Shown here in pieces: positions 41,546 through 53,940 of a DNA stretch of 64,000 nucleotides; position 1 is the first letter of the stretch; every line of letters begins with the position of its first letter. Source of the DNA: Agapetus fuscipes (lineage: Eukaryota; Arthropoda; Insecta; Trichoptera; Glossosomatidae); the NCBI GenBank assembly GCA_951799405.1, contig OX637350.1, positions 6,309,852-6,373,851 on the forward strand. The letters are read 5' to 3'. A model generated the notes under the pieces. It worked only from the letters and a program-made list of their open reading frames with translations. It was not told the origin of the DNA and did no database searches. The position numbers and the translations under genes are program-made.

Positions 41546-43640
41546 CAATAAGTGTGGGATATCACAGCAGGGTGTACTGCACCACTTAAATAAATTAAAT
41601 GCGAGCGATTTGCGGAGTTAGAAATCTTAATATAAGCCATTAAGTATACAAATAGTGTCCCTAGTAAATCGATTTAATTATACATAAGACACGCCAAGTT
41701 TGTTTTCAGAAAATACTATTGATTTCATACATTAAATAATTATCATAATTTCAGAACAAATGAAGATAGTGGTTGCTGGATTATTTATTGTTGGTAAGTC
41801 GGAAAAAAACCTAAAGTTTTTTTATGGACAATTAACCTGTTAATAGGAAAATCAATAGTGTCTCCCAAAAATCACAGTCTCTCGACTCTAAAAATGTATT
41901 CATTTTAAGTTTTAATTCAAATAAGTTGTATGAGAGTTGTACTGAAGAAGAACTAATTATTTGTAATGTGAATTTATATGAAGTTTTATTTTAACGAGAA
42001 AAAAGTATTATATTGAGTTGCTCCTGTTAAAAACAAGGAATTTAAAATTAAAGTCAAATTTTAACATATAATCAATTGGTTACATTCCAACTAAAAATGT
42101 GCCATTGAATTTGTTCAGTTAACGAACGCAGTTTTCTCAAAGTGTTAAATAAAAATCATACATGTAAAAAAGGAAGTGTAGGTATGTATTTCAATTGTCA
42201 TTTTAAGTCTGGCTTATTGCAATGTAAAGTGTTAAAATAAGTGGATAACGTAAACCGTGAGCCAATCTTGAATGCGTGGAATATGGTTTCATGCCATTTG
42301 TAAGGCTTCTCTCTGAAATCGAAGAATGCCACGGTGTGATTGTTGAGGACAAGTACGTACAACAGTAATATCACACAAGTAGCTAGAAACTCTATAATAA
42401 TGTTTCCCGGTGTACTATTTAAAGTTATCTTGAATACTCCAATTGACAAAGGCGTCACTAGTTTGAAGTTTTGTTTCAATTATAAATGCGCCTTCCATTT
42501 CCTCCTACAACGCTGTAAATTGCCACAAGAAAATTTAATTATCTTGCACCGAGAATCTGCAGTTTTCATTAAAAGTATATATTTCAGAGATGCTTTTTAG
42601 CGTTGAGAATTATATGCTTTTGTGATTTATTTCACAGACAATTTGAAAAAGCTCTTATGAAATATTAAATTAAATCTAACGATACTGAAACTTGAATATT
42701 GTTATTGTTACCTACTCTATCATCTTTACATTAAGTTTAGTTAAATTCACCTTGATATTCTATTCACCTATTTCATACATTTATCTACGCCTCAGCCTAA
42801 CAATTTTGTACATCGCCTTGAAAAAAAAACCCCTCCAAAATACATATTCACTTACAATTACAAATTTTATTTTAATTTTTTGAGTTGAGCACTTCCTCAA
42901 TTTTACGGTAAATAAATGATCCAAATTTACAACATATTCAGAATTTCCAGCAAAATAATTTCACTGCTAGTTTCGGCCAAACTCTCGTTGATGCGTGTTG
43001 TTAAATTGAAGTTCTTTAACTATGTAAATTACATAAAACGAAAAAGTTGTGTTGAAATTTTAATGACTTCACGAAATAACATCAAATATCGCAACCCGTA
43101 TTAATTAATTACTAAAAACGTTATTAAAACACGGGGCGACGGCGGTTTTAACTTGGAATCGTATTTTGACGTTATGAAAATAATGTTGCGGAACACTCGT
43201 ACGATTTGTGGGTTATACGGCTTGTTTGTATCATGTTCCTTCATTAAAATACTCCATTAATACTTTTCCCGATTCCAATAATTACATTTATATTTATTTG
43301 AACAGCTTTAACGCATAATAAATAGGTACACATGCTACATTCAAACATTGGAAAATAGCATGTGAATCGGTATGGTTTGTTTTCTGAAACAAACTTACAA
43401 TTTTCATGATGAAAATATGATACTTAAAAATTCATACACAATATACTGATCTTACTGCTATGGGTTAAAAACAAATAGTTAAATAGACCACAAGAAAATA
43501 TAAACCATCCATAAATACGATTCAATTCTAAGAAGCTATGTTAATATTATAAATGTGATGATTTTTCCCCAAAAACAACCCGCACACTGCAATAAGTTTT
43601 TTGTGTTTTGATTTAATGGGTGTTGCAAGAGGGATTGTGA
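41546..43640. other. AT-rich sequence, no gene recognised
   Basis: ATGAAGATAGTGGTTGCTGG...TTATTGTTGGTAAGTC at 41760-41800 looks like a signal-peptide-like first exon with a GTAAGT donor, but only about 12 codons are involved. Otherwise only chance frames up to 93 codons. Confidence 0.4.
41760..41796 (+). other. Possible tiny first exon with donor site
   Basis: ATG at 41760 opens a hydrophobic run (M-K-I-V-V-A-G-L-F-I-V, then G) directly followed by GTAAGT. Small insect secreted-protein and cuticle-protein genes often have a first exon of this form. There is no visible downstream exon, so this is a weak pattern only. Confidence 0.2.
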
Positions 43641-43700
43641 GTTTTTCATACAACATTACAAGTTTTTCATACAACATTACAAGTTTATCATAAAATTTTG
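43641..43700. repeat. 21-bp tandem repeat, 2.8 units
   Basis: Unit GTTTTTCATACAACATTACA plus A. Units 1 and 2 (43641-43661, 43662-43682) are identical, and the third is partial and diverged. Confidence 0.9.
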
Positions 43701-43804
43701 AAAGAAACGTCAATAACAATAAAATTCTCGTAGAGATTGGTAAATAGATTTTATTTAACGGAAAAACTCACGTTGCAGCGAGTGTGTCGGATAGAAAATA
43801 AAAA

Positions 43805-43962
43805 GCAACCTGAACTCCCAGTTTAAAACTTTATACTTAGACTCAGCCATAGCGTAACCGAAAATGCATGCAAACATAAACAGTGCATCTAGTGAGTGTT
43901 TAAGTTATTATACATTTTTGGTTAAACAGTTTCGATGTAATGCTTTATACTTGGAATACTGG
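43805..43962. mobile_element. R2 palindromic MITE
   Basis: Left arm CCAGTTTAAAACTTTATACT, CTCAGCCATAGCGTAACCG; loop GTGCATCTAGTGAGTGTTTA; right arm TTTTTGGTTAAACAG with CTTTATACTTGGAATACTGG. The loop is inverted relative to 40475 and 48545. Confidence 0.8.
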
Positions 43963-44037
43963 AAGGACCTGGTCGATGTTTGCTATCAATTGCTTTGGAA
44001 AGAAAAACTTCTCTTGGTTCGTATGGACCAGTCCGAT

Positions 44038-44083
44038 GGGAAAAGGGGGTGGGGGTGTGGGAGTGTGGGGTGCCTTGGGAGGG
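44038..44083 (+). repeat. G-quadruplex-forming G-rich tract
   Basis: At least six G runs of three or more: 44038-44040, 44045-44049, 44051-44055, 44059-44061, 44067-44070 and 44077-44083 (interrupted). Loops are one to six bases. It meets the usual sequence rule for a G-quadruplex. Confidence 0.75.
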
Positions 44084-45576
44084 AGCCCATTCAGAGAGGA
44101 ATAAAACTGCTCACTCATGTGTGAAAATATTGTTTCAAATTTAAAGTGAAATGAACGTTGCTTGCTCTCTCCCACTTGCAGTAACACTCTTACTCGAAGA
44201 TTATTTTTACCGGGACAAGAGATTTTTCACATGTGCTCTCTAAAGTGTGAAATGAGGACACACGTGTTCCTTTGCGTTTATCAAATAATTTCTATACCTA
44301 CATTTGTAGAACTTTTTTTCATCTTTACATCATACTATTTTCGATGTGTCATTTGAAACGAAAGACTGTTTTTGTTGTATTTTTTGAGAAAATACTCGCT
44401 TTCATTTCCTTCACTCTTCTCAATATCAACTCATCAGAAATGTCGTTTAATTAGTCAATATTCAATATGAAGATGTTAAGTACATTTTTTTCATATGCAA
44501 ATTCGTTTTTTAAAAGGAAATCACTCATAATAAAATATACCCTTCACCCGGCGCGGCGTGTGCATAGGGTATAGGCAAATACACTTCATAATAAATATTT
44601 TCTCCCATTCCTTTAAAAAAAGTGCTTACAATAGCTCCAATTGAACTTCATTTTGAATTTTAAATCTCAATATCAAGCTTAAATGAATTTGTATTACATA
44701 TTGCCTATCTATTAGGCGCATGTGCCTGTATGGGATGCACGCCCCTGGATGACTTCATCCTAATAATGATTAATTAACAAATCCCTAAATGTCTAGCACA
44801 ACTAGTGGAATCAATTATTTGTGTGTATACATAAGAGTAAATATGTTTTCAACTAAGTTGAGTGATTCTTTATTTATAAACCAAGATTACGATCTTAATT
44901 TTGTTTCATTCATCATTATTGTTTTCTTTTTAAAAACACAAAATTTAAGGCTAAAATTTTTGTCTTGGAAATCTCTAAGTTATTTGCAGATGAATAAATT
45001 AACGGCATGAATGTGATATTATGTGGGACCCAAAAGCTTCTCACAGCTCTTGCAAGGCCTACGCCAACCCGCCCAAGTTAAATAGTTGACGACATGGAGA
45101 GAGAGGAAGGAGAGACGGAGAGCAAACTTTCTTGCCAACATTAATTACTTGACACATGAGCTACCCGAAGTTATTATTGGCTTCGAATTAATTCTAAATC
45201 TTTGCTGGAATTTCCCAAGCATGTGTCTTTGTATGTAAAATTTCTAATCCCGCACAAAGTAAAATGTCACGTAGAAGAGGGGGATGAAAGTGCATGATTA
45301 ATTTTAGCGATGATGTATGATCATCTCATCTATAGTTTGGCAATTAAAATAATTGCGAACTTTTCTCGAAATATTTAAAAGTGCTTTTGAATGGTGGACA
45401 GTAATATTTTAATGTACTCGTTTGTGTCCAAGTGTCATTAAAAAGTTGATTGACCAAAAAACTTATTTTAAACTCGCAGAAAATTGAACCGCATGTATTG
45501 CTGCACAATGAGGTACGCAAGTCAATTGGCATAGACAATATTGTGTCGTCAGCCGTCTGAATTGCTGGGAAAAAAA
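44084..45576. other. Mostly AT-rich, no gene recognised
   Basis: Short frames only. GAGAGAGAGGAAGGAGAGACGGAGAG at about 45097 is a purine tract. No repeat of the window found. Confidence 0.45.
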
Positions 45577-45650
45577 CATACAAATATTTTGTTATTGGTT
45601 GTTAAGGACCTCAGTCCCTGATACAAAACTGACTCCAAAAATGTTCCGAC
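45577..45650 (+). repeat. R5 repeat, fragment
   Basis: AAATATTTTGTTATTGGTTG, TAAGGACCTCAGTCCCTGAT and AAAACTGACTCC match 31414-31460. The 3' part is lost. Confidence 0.5.
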
Positions 45651-47454
45651 CTAATTACATATTATTTATCGTTTGAAATTTGAAGTATGAATGAAAACAT
45701 TTTTCATGAAACAAAATCCATTACACCCGACTTTTTTTTGTACATAGTTTAACATACTTAAATGGAATCAAATAAAGAGATTATGGAGTTGTACTTTTCG
45801 ACGTTTTTTTTTATGTACCAATTTTTTATATTTTTTTATTTGTGGACCACAAAGATCCCTTGTATTCCGTATTGTTTTTAAGGGTTGCCGCGTGAGAACC
45901 TCAAGGCGCGGTGAGGGTGAAAATTATTTTGTAATGTCAGCGGGAATAATTGTTATCTCGTCATTAAGGATCAACCCTTGAGAGAGGCTGCTGGAGTATT
46001 CATACAAGTTGCAAAGCCACTCGACGTTGCCCAATACTAAGGGCAGTGCTCCACAACCGGTGTGCCGCGAGCCGGACAAAGTTGTGACGTATGTAACTAC
46101 ATAATGAAAAAAATACGAGATTATAATTTTGAATTTTTGAGCCTCATTTGTTGGATTTACCACACCATAAATTAAATTTAAACCTACTTTTTTGGATAAG
46201 AAAACAAAACCTGAACCGATTCTTTTTCAATAAATAAGCGGATGAGTTTCCGTGGTTCATCGGAATTAGAGCTTTAAGACGTCTTCTACATGTTTTGGAT
46301 GGTTTTTCTCAGCGATGTGATTGTGCTATTACTGATTTGTTTTATCATCACTTCTCTGAAACAGCTAATCAAAGACATGGGTGATATGACTGGAAGCTTC
46401 AATTCTGATGGAACACAGCAACAGATTTTTCTTGTGTGTGAAAATCTGAAGGTACCTATTTACGATTAATTTGCAATGTAATTATAACGGTTAATCAAAA
46501 TCAAGATTCTCTTTAGGTCACCTGAAATAATTTTAGAAATCAAATAATTTTGAAAGAATAAAGTGAGTACATTGTGCTTTCAAAGTTTTTCCAGAAATTA
46601 ATTTTTAATTTTTCCACGAACAAAATTTGTTTGGTTTTTGCTAATTTTTGGTTGAAGGACTGTTATTATTATTTTATTTAAGCTTTTTATGTTACATAGA
46701 GTTCTAGAAGGATATTTTTGCGTCATGGCATAGGTGAGAGAAAAGGTTGCGAAGCACTGTTTGAGGGTATAGGGTACAAGATGGGGTAGGAAACCTTGCG
46801 CCGTTCCTTAAAACGTCTATAAAAGCACAAGTGCTGACAAGGTAAAATTATGGTCTCAATATATTTTGTAGGGGATGTGAGGGGTAAAGAAAAGGGGATG
46901 GTGGAACGCGTGAGACTGAGGGGAGGGGTGCTATGCCGCGTAGATTGTAGATTCATACTGAAATGGGATATATTTAAATTACTAATTGTTAGAAAAAATA
47001 TTGTCTAATGTGAGTAATAACAATTTAAATTTATATTGCTGGTATATTAAAATTGATTTTTTTTTGTTTAACCACAGAACAAAACTGCACAAGTATAAAG
47101 TTTTCCATTTGACTAAGGTCACTTACAAAAATTTACACATTTATTTATGTTGAATGATAAAGAATGTGAATACTTTTGAAAAAACGATGTATTTCAAGAT
47201 ATATTCGTTTATTTGCTAGCACATGTATATTTTTATAAATGCTCACCACCCCAAAATATAAATGAATAAATGTAATAAAAACATTTTTGTATTAGCACTG
47301 TGAAAATTCATATTTATTTTAAATATTTTTTAGAATCACATTCCAATGAAAACACTGTTTCGTTTCACCAATTATTTATTTATTTCAATTACCATTTACG
47401 AACGTTTTCGATTTATATAATTGTCGTATTGATATAAATCATGATGATAATGTA
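45651..47454. other. No gene recognised
   Basis: AT-rich, with balanced patches at 45890-46090 and 46710-46960. The minus-strand frame 46723-46956 is Pro/Ser/Thr-rich low complexity. No family match. Confidence 0.45.
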
Positions 47455-47835
47455 CATCAGTATTTCCCACAATATTTCCCCCCGCTGCATCTGCGGTGGG
47501 TCGTCTTTTCTACCCTTCCCCCGGGACTCCCCACACGTAGATTAGATTGGGGACCGAACGATCGTCTTTACCGATACCACCCCAGTCAGACCCCCGGAAT
47601 ACCGTTTACCTTCCCTTACCTACCCGCCGATTCTGCTAAACCTACCGAGATACCGCTTACCATCCTGATAACAGTTATCTAGTAGTTCACAGATTTCTTC
47701 GGATTCACAGTTGTCTACCAGTTCACCGATATAAACCAATTCACGGTCTGTTGGTTGCTTCATTGTTTTGAACATTCAATATTGTTAACGTACCTCTTTT
47801 GACGAATAAATACTTCTTTGAGAAGATAAAAATCA
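47455..47835. other. GC-rich block with LTR-like traits
   Basis: CCCCCCGCTGCATCTGCGG, CTTCCCCCGGGACTCCCC and several CCGATA/ACCGAGAT repeats sit in AT-rich flanks. An AATAAA lies near the right end (47809). The composition step and signal would fit an LTR or the 3' region of an unknown element, but no TG...CA ends with target duplication could be found. Unclassified. Confidence 0.3.
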
Positions 47836-48540
47836 AATTAATGTTTTTTTCTTCTTTTTTTATCGTTGAAAGTTAGAAATCAATTATCACATTATTTAAA
47901 ATTGGATATTAACGGCTATGGTATAATTTACAAATAAAAATGTAGATCGGTTATAAAATAATCAATTACTCATGTTTTTTTTGCACCAAAAGAGTGTACC
48001 TTTTATTTTACTTCAGCTTATGCATCGTGACCTGCCTTATAGAATTTGAAATGCCAAAAATAATTTAAAACTATAAAATATACAGTTGTAAAATTCAAAT
48101 TACCAATGTTTTACTTAAAAATCTTTCATTTGAATAGAAGTTTTACAATACGTTTGAAAGTTTTCAAATAGTTTCAGAAGCTGATCTTTTGACAAAATCT
48201 TTGTTCTGAGAATATCTTAATAAGAAGGCGTTGCATGTGAGTAATATATTCATGAAACTGTCCGTAATCTCCACACGGATCATTAATTAAATCCATTCGA
48301 TACAACCTGACATTGTCACCAGAGTGAGGGTGGATTCTTGTTGCATCTCTCGTCCACCAGACGACCACGAGGATGAAAAGGGTAGGGGGTATAACGAAGG
48401 TCGCAACACAACGTAACTGGTTTGGCTCCCTTCCGATCGGCCGCTTGACAAAAGACAGTCAATCTATTACGGCCACTAAAGAAGGGTAGTGAAAATTCAC
48501 AAAGGGGATGCGCCCGGACCCTAAACGCCAAACTGCTTCA
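47836..48540. other. No gene recognised
   Basis: AT-rich up to about 48220, then balanced. Overlapping minus-strand frames at 48174-48531 show no domain. Confidence 0.45.
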
Positions 48541-48544
48541 TCTG

Positions 48545-48695
48545 TACCCCAAGTAAAACAAAACTAAACCATTGAGTTTCACCAAACATGTATGAAAACC
48601 AAAACACTCACGAAAGGTGTTGTTTTTGATTCTAATTTTTTTTGGAAAGTGCTTTGGCTGACTTTGAAAGAGAAGTCTTGTACTTGGGATTTAGG
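48545..48695. mobile_element. R2 palindromic MITE
   Basis: Left arm GTACCCCAAGTAAAACAAAAC, AAACCATTGAGTTTCACC; loop ACACTCACGAAAGGTGTTG; right arm TGGAAAGTGCTTTGGCTGAC ending TTGTACTTGGG. CCCCAAGTA and TACTTGGG mark both ends. Confidence 0.85.
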
Positions 48696-49429
48696 AGACA
48701 ACAGAGGCTGTCCCCACACGGTGTCAATACAAATGGGATATCGCGTACGTGGAGATTGGAAATCAGAAGCTGATAAATTGTGAATTTTGTGTATCGTCTT
48801 AAGTTAATTGAATCAATCTAATGAGTGTGCTTCATTCGTCTAAAAATCTTTACAATTTTCAGTGGATAGAAGAGGTACTCAAAACTACGATAATATTTTT
48901 TTCATCAACATCCCATCACTAGAGTATCACATTTTATTAGTTCAAAATCACGTAATCATCAAGGGGAAGAAGCCCAACACAGACTTCGGTGAGACATCTG
49001 GATTTTCTAGCTCCAATAGAAACATCAGATCCTAGAAAACAATTTTTCAGTATCAATCGCCGCCGGCCGTGTAAGCCTAAAACCACCTTGGGTCTTCCCA
49101 ATTTGAAATGAGAAGATCGAAAGAAGAAAAAGCACTTTTCAATAAAATATAAATGCATGCATTATATTATAATCAGGTATCAGATAACAGCAGAAACTGG
49201 GATGCGATAATATAATTTATTCTGTTTACTCTGGCATATGTTATGTGTACGCCCTTATTTACACATCGTTAGTGGATAATATTACATTTGCAAGTTGCGC
49301 CCCGACGAGAGCACAATTTACCTTCTCTATCGTAGATCTGGCCCCCGTTTAATCAGGCATACCACTGTCTACGTACAAGCGGGGCAACTGCAACTGATAC
49401 AATAATCTGTGGGCCCCATTACCTGTGGG
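48696..49429. other. No gene recognised
   Basis: Unique-looking; balanced around 48990-49100 and 49280-49430. No supported frame. Confidence 0.4.
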
Positions 49430-49515
49430 GAGAGAGACTGGACAAGTATTCCGATAGTCGGTCCGGTCTCGACCCATCACACATATTTTCGCCGTCACAC
49501 ACACTAATGCGGTCA
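49430..49515 (-). repeat. R4 repeat
   Basis: Minus strand: CGCATTAGTGTGTGTGACGG, ATGTGTGATGGGTCGAGACC, GGACCGACTATCGGAATACT. Best preserved copy of the conserved block. Confidence 0.65.
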
Positions 49516-49815
49516 GATATTTCCATGTTTACTTAAAACAGTTAGATTTTTTTTTCACAAACTTCATTATTGCATTTATCATATTTTCACATAAAAAATT
49601 TAACAATAATGATTTGGCAAAGACGAGGCGCTGCCACGCGTGAGATTAAACGTGCAGGTTAAGTTTTGTCAAGGATGAGTCGGTGGCAAATAACAAGAGA
49701 TTTTTCCTGCTAGATAGCAAGCGATGTATCAACTTATTGTTGTAGAAAATATAGTTAATACCTGTTTCTGGCCAGGAAAAACAGATTGGTGAATGGTATT
49801 CCTCTTTAAAAGTCT

Positions 49816-51595
49816 TTTTTTTCTAATCTAATCTAATCTAATCTAAGTTGCAAGGATATGTTACATTGAAGATTCACATTACATGCATTCTCACAACCAG
49901 ACACGTACAAGTTCGCGCTTGCACATGCCTCATGTGAACCTACAACATAAAAATCAAATCTCAAATGGACATACACCCTGCAACTCTTGCCGTCCTTCCC
50001 TGAGACAGGGGTGACATTGGCAAAGTGAACCATTTTTACAGCATGGGTGGTCAGCCGCATACCAACCTATAAGTCAAGGAACACACACACACGACAAATT
50101 ACATTTTATACATCATTAAATAATAATATTCAAATACAAAATATCCATTTACAAACAAAAACAAATTCCAATTTAATAAACCCTATTCGCCAACATTACA
50201 GATCAACCGCCATTTCTTTCTGTCCTTACATACTTCTTTCATTTCCTCCAGAGTCATAACCTTCTTCATACAAGCTCTTCTTTTATTATGACTCTGGATA
50301 TTCCATTCATTCGCAATTTCGGATATTTGGTCCATCCATACCTTTCTCGGTCTTCCTCTACCACGACATCCATCTATTCTACCAACATATACTTTCTTCG
50401 TCAGTCTTTCCTCATTCATTCTCTCCATATGCCCAAACCATCTTAACAAACTTCTTTTAATCTTCACTTTCACACTTTCTCTTGCACCACATTCTTCTCT
50501 AACAAAATCATTCCTCACCCTGTCACTCCGTTTTTTCCCAATCATACTTCTTAGAAAGTCCATTTCAACAGTATGGACTTTACTAATTTCACTTTCATTC
50601 ACCGTCCAGGCCTCGCTTCCATACATCAAGGTGGGTAAAAGTATGCCACTGCGTACCGCCAATCGAGCATTTTTTGATATGTTTTGATTTTTGGCGATAC
50701 AAGCTGTGGCACCCAGAACACACCTGCCCTTCATTACTCTTCTTTCAAATTCACCGGTCATTCTTCCATCTTTTTCAAACTTACTTCCCAGGTATACAAA
50801 CTCATTTACGACATCAACATTCATTCCATTAATTTTAAATTCATAATTCATACTTTCATCATCTCTTTCAAAAATCAATACTTTCGTCTTACTTGCATTC
50901 AACTTCAGATGGTTACCTAACAAAGCTTCATTCAATCTAGAGAGCATTGTTTGCAATTCTACTGCTGAATCAGATACAAGAACTGCATCATCTGCATACA
51001 GTAGAACACTCACTTTGCTCTCTCCTATCATCAATCCACAATCATTAAGTCTAGCATCTCTGACACACTTGTCCATGACTATGTTAAATAGCCATGGACT
51101 CATCACACATCCTTGCCTCACACCCTTATAAACTTCAAACCACTCGCTATACTCACCATCAATACGAACACATGCCTTACTATTTTCATAGTTGGCATGC
51201 ACCGCACCTAGGAGAGCCCCATTCACTCCGTATGCTTTCAAAACATCCCATAACATACCTCTGTCTACTGAGTCAAAAGCTTTTTCCAGATCTACAAAGG
51301 CCGTGAACAGCTTCCGCCTCACCGACAATTGTTTTTCAACAAGTTGTCGTAGAGTAAAAATCTGATCAACACAGCCTCTACCGGCCATAAAGCCGGACTG
51401 TATATCGGAAACCCTTTCACTAGTAGTCAGAATCACATTTTTTATAATCACCTTACAGAAGACTTTTCCTGGTATACTGAGTAGACTGATTGGTCTGAAG
51501 TTCTGACAGTCTTTTTTGTCCCCTTTACCTTTGTAAATGGGAACAATGACTGCCTTCCTCCAATCCATCGGTACTACTCCTGCATTCTTGGTCTA
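49816..51595 (-). mobile_element. RTE-like LINE, 5'-truncated, longest copy
   Basis: Minus-strand order: RT domain and C-terminus (51590-50183), 3' UTR of about 90 bp, a full R1 (50094-49838) and four TTAGA units (49822-49842). Coding extends a few codons upstream of the first ATG (TKNAGVVPMDW) and then meets a stop, which marks the truncation. AAGTCT occurs just outside both ends (49810-49815 and 51600-51605) and may be the target duplication. About 97% similar to 7096-7865 over the shared part. Confidence 0.92.
50183..51568 (-). CDS. RTE-type reverse transcriptase, N-terminally truncated
   Basis: 461 codons without a stop. Order: PIYKGKGDKKDCQNFRPISL (about 10-30), SGFMAGRGCVDQI (about 58), motif A FVDLEKAFDSVDR (about 90), motif B GVRQGCVMSPWLFNIVMD (about 149), motif C LLYADDAVLVSD (about 188), then NASKTKVLIF, the thumb, and a C-terminal region with WFGHMERMNEERLTKK and GRGRPRKVWMDQ. 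The active-site aspartates are present. The endonuclease domain, needed for target cleavage, is missing, so the copy is dead although its frame is intact. The ATG used is internal to the ancestral protein. Confidence 0.92.
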   Translation of the reverse strand: MDWRKAVIVPIYKGKGDKKDCQNFRPISLLSIPGKVFCKVIIKNVILTTSERVSDIQSGFMAGRGCVDQIFTLRQLVEKQLSVRRKLFTAFVDLEKAFDSVDRGMLWDVLKAYGVNGALLGAVHANYENSKACVRIDGEYSEWFEVYKGVRQGCVMSPWLFNIVMDKCVRDARLNDCGLMIGESKVSVLLYADDAVLVSDSAVELQTMLSRLNEALLGNHLKLNASKTKVLIFERDDESMNYEFKINGMNVDVVNEFVYLGSKFEKDGRMTGEFERRVMKGRCVLGATACIAKNQNISKNARLAVRSGILLPTLMYGSEAWTVNESEISKVHTVEMDFLRSMIGKKRSDRVRNDFVREECGARESVKVKIKRSLLRWFGHMERMNEERLTKKVYVGRIDGCRGRGRPRKVWMDQISEIANEWNIQSHNKRRACMKKVMTLEEMKEVCKDRKKWRLICNVGE

Positions 51596-51782
51596 TTCTA
51601 AGTCTATTTATTAAAAAAAACCTTTGTTTTCAATACTTCTTCCACATTTTTTTCTCTCAGTTTATTTGTGTGTTGTTTTGGAAATATTTAATGTGACTGT
51701 CATATGCAAAAACCTGTCAGAAAGAAATAAAAACTATACGTGAAAATCAAAAGAGGGTAGTAAAAGATTTTTTTGAAAATGA

Positions 51783-52035
51783 GGTTCCTTGACTTATAGG
51801 TTGGTATGAGGCTGACCACCCATACTGTAAAAAATGGTTCACTTTGCCAATGTCACCCCTGTTTCAGGGAAGGTCGGCAAAAGTTGTGGGGCTTATGTTC
51901 ATTTGAGATTTGGATTTTATTTGTAAGTACACATTCAGCATTTGTAAGCGCGAACTACACTTGTTGGTTTGTGGGCATACATCTGAGAGCTTAAAATGAA
52001 TATATCTTTGCAACTTAGATTATAGATTATTATAG
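51783..52035 (+). repeat. R1 repeat, full length, subfamily b
   Basis: GGTTCCTTGACTTATAGGTT at the start and CTTTGCAACTTAGATTATAG at the end. One of the cleanest solitary copies with the precise shared 5' border. Confidence 0.92.
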
Positions 52036-52175
52036 GTAAATTTGTGGAAATCATTACTATTATTTATCTTTTTTCATAAAATTCTAGATTTTATCCGGTT
52101 CTATACAACTTCGGTTCTACCGACTCCATAATAATATTTCATGCACACTATTTGTGAATATCTGAGTATGTGTGA

Positions 52176-52235
52176 ATGTGTGATGGGTCGAGACCGGGCT
52201 GATTTGCGGAATTTGCAGCCAGGACAGGAGCGAGT
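52176..52235 (+). repeat. R4 repeat
   Basis: AATGTGTGATGGGTCGAGAC, CGGGCTGATTTGCGGAATTT. The following 140 bp are GC-richer (GGCCTGAGGCTGACTGGC) and may belong to the same element. Confidence 0.6.
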
Positions 52236-53419
52236 GATTAGATGATCCGCCCTCCTTTGAGTGCGACTACTGGCCTGAGGCTGACTGGCTAAAGTAACCG
52301 AGAGCCCCAGACTTGGAGATCACTAAGCTGGTGTGCCCGGTGGTCCAATGCCAATATTGTGAATCTTGAGATAATTTGCAAGTCATGTAGTTAGTTGCAA
52401 AGTTGGGTTCAAGGCAGATATTGCATTACAAAGTTACGTAATTGAGTGAAATTTAAGTAAAAGCTGTTACAGGTTTTTGATTACATAAATGGAAATTTAT
52501 TTATGTGATGGAAACAGATGAACCATGAAAAGAAAGGAATTCAAAAATAATTTACTAAGGTCTGATATTTTCAACGTTATTAAGTATAACTACCTATACG
52601 ATTAGCATAAGTGAGTCCTTTTCACTCAGTATAAAACCGCTATGCCAACATTAAAAATACTGAATTTTAATGTTAGAAAAAAATCAAGATTGCAATATTT
52701 TAGCTTAAGTAATTTCACGCGTATACCCGTACAGATAGAACACCTGTTCTATAGGATGTCAAGTAATTAAGAAAGCAACAAAAACAAAATGACATTAAAA
52801 TGCAGAAGTTTGTTATCTCATTTGCAAAACTTATTGACAAAAATCAATTCTTGGAAAGAGCACCGAAGTCCATATGGTTGGTGTCTCAGTTGAAAAATAA
52901 AAAGGTTACCACTGCAGTCAATCAGTCAGACTACAGCTCGGACCAATTTGAGTAATTATTTTTAAAATGAACATAAGGTCATGTTTATTTCGTCTAGGTC
53001 CTCTTATCCTAGACTCTAGGATAATGAATATTTTTTCAGGCATGTGAAATGGTTAAAAGAAGCATTGTCTAGTAGTTAATTTAAGGTTATCTTGGACAGG
53101 CCGCTATGCCAATCGTTAGCAACATTCAATACCACAGCATCCGGTAATGCAAATAGAACGTAACTCGTTGTTCGATAGCTAACTAAGCCTGACACTGACT
53201 GAAGAAGCCACTTTGACCTATTATACCAGTTTACGGTGTAATCCTTAGAGACTGTGTGGGAGTCAATAATTTACCAAGGTCACACAGAGAGTGGTGTACT
53301 GTTACCAAGGCTTTCAGAATTGATTAACTAAATTTTTAATGCCTTGACGTTCATTTTGCTTCTTGTTTAGAAACACATGGTAGCATAATACAGGAATCAA
53401 ATTTTACTTACTGACTGAA
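52236..53419. other. No gene recognised
   Basis: Balanced at 52236-52380, AT-rich after. No frame above 60 codons is supported. Confidence 0.45.
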
Positions 53420-53560
53420 ATCCTTGATTGAAAGAATGGTATGAAGCTGACCCCCCGTGCTGTAAAAATTGGTTCACTTTTGCCAATGCCACCACGGTTT
53501 CAGGGAAAGGCGGTAGGAGTTGCAAGGTTTGTGTTCATGTGTACCTATTTTTTTACCTAT
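53420..53560 (+). repeat. R1 fragment, 5' half, subfamily c
   Basis: TTGATTGAAAGAATGGTATG, CTGACCCCCCGTGCTGTAAA, CACCACGGTTTCAGGGAAAG, GGAGTTGCAAGGTTTGTGTT. Cut off where SINE-A sequence follows. Confidence 0.8.
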
Positions 53561-53574
53561 CACACTTTGTACAC

Positions 53575-53790
53575 TTTGGTCAGCAAATAGTACACGTTTG
53601 GATTCGTAAACGGAAGGTCGTCAAAAAATATCACGCAATTTTTAAATATGCTCTTACTTGGATTAAATAACTCATTTGGCTAAACCAGAGACCAGTCACC
53701 AAAGGTCAATCCAGACTTACAATGACTGAGTCATATTTAAAAATTGGTGCGATTTACCTATACTGATGACCAAGTATGTATGTAGTGGGT
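53575..53790 (+). mobile_element. SINE-A, decayed
   Basis: TTGGATTCGTAAACGGAAGG, AATATGCTCTTACTTGGATT, CCAGAGACCAGTCACCAAAGG, TCAATCCAGACTTACA and TGATGACCAAGTATG follow the SINE-A body of 9330-9530. The A box and the 3' tail are gone. Confidence 0.7.
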
Positions 53791-53940
53791 TTTTAAGATG
53801 AGTTTTACAAAAAATAGCAACTAATAAAAAAAAACCTTCTCATGTTTACTTTAATTTAGAAAATTGTAAAAAATCAAAGTCAACTTTTTAATATTTTTCA
53901 GGGTTTGGTGGTTTACACAGTGAAAGTCCATTGTATAATG

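Noticed and set aside
47455..47835. Second solo LTR
   Set aside because: An AATAAA and a composition step are present, but no terminal TG/CA pair with flanking duplication could be found; kept only as an unclassified block.
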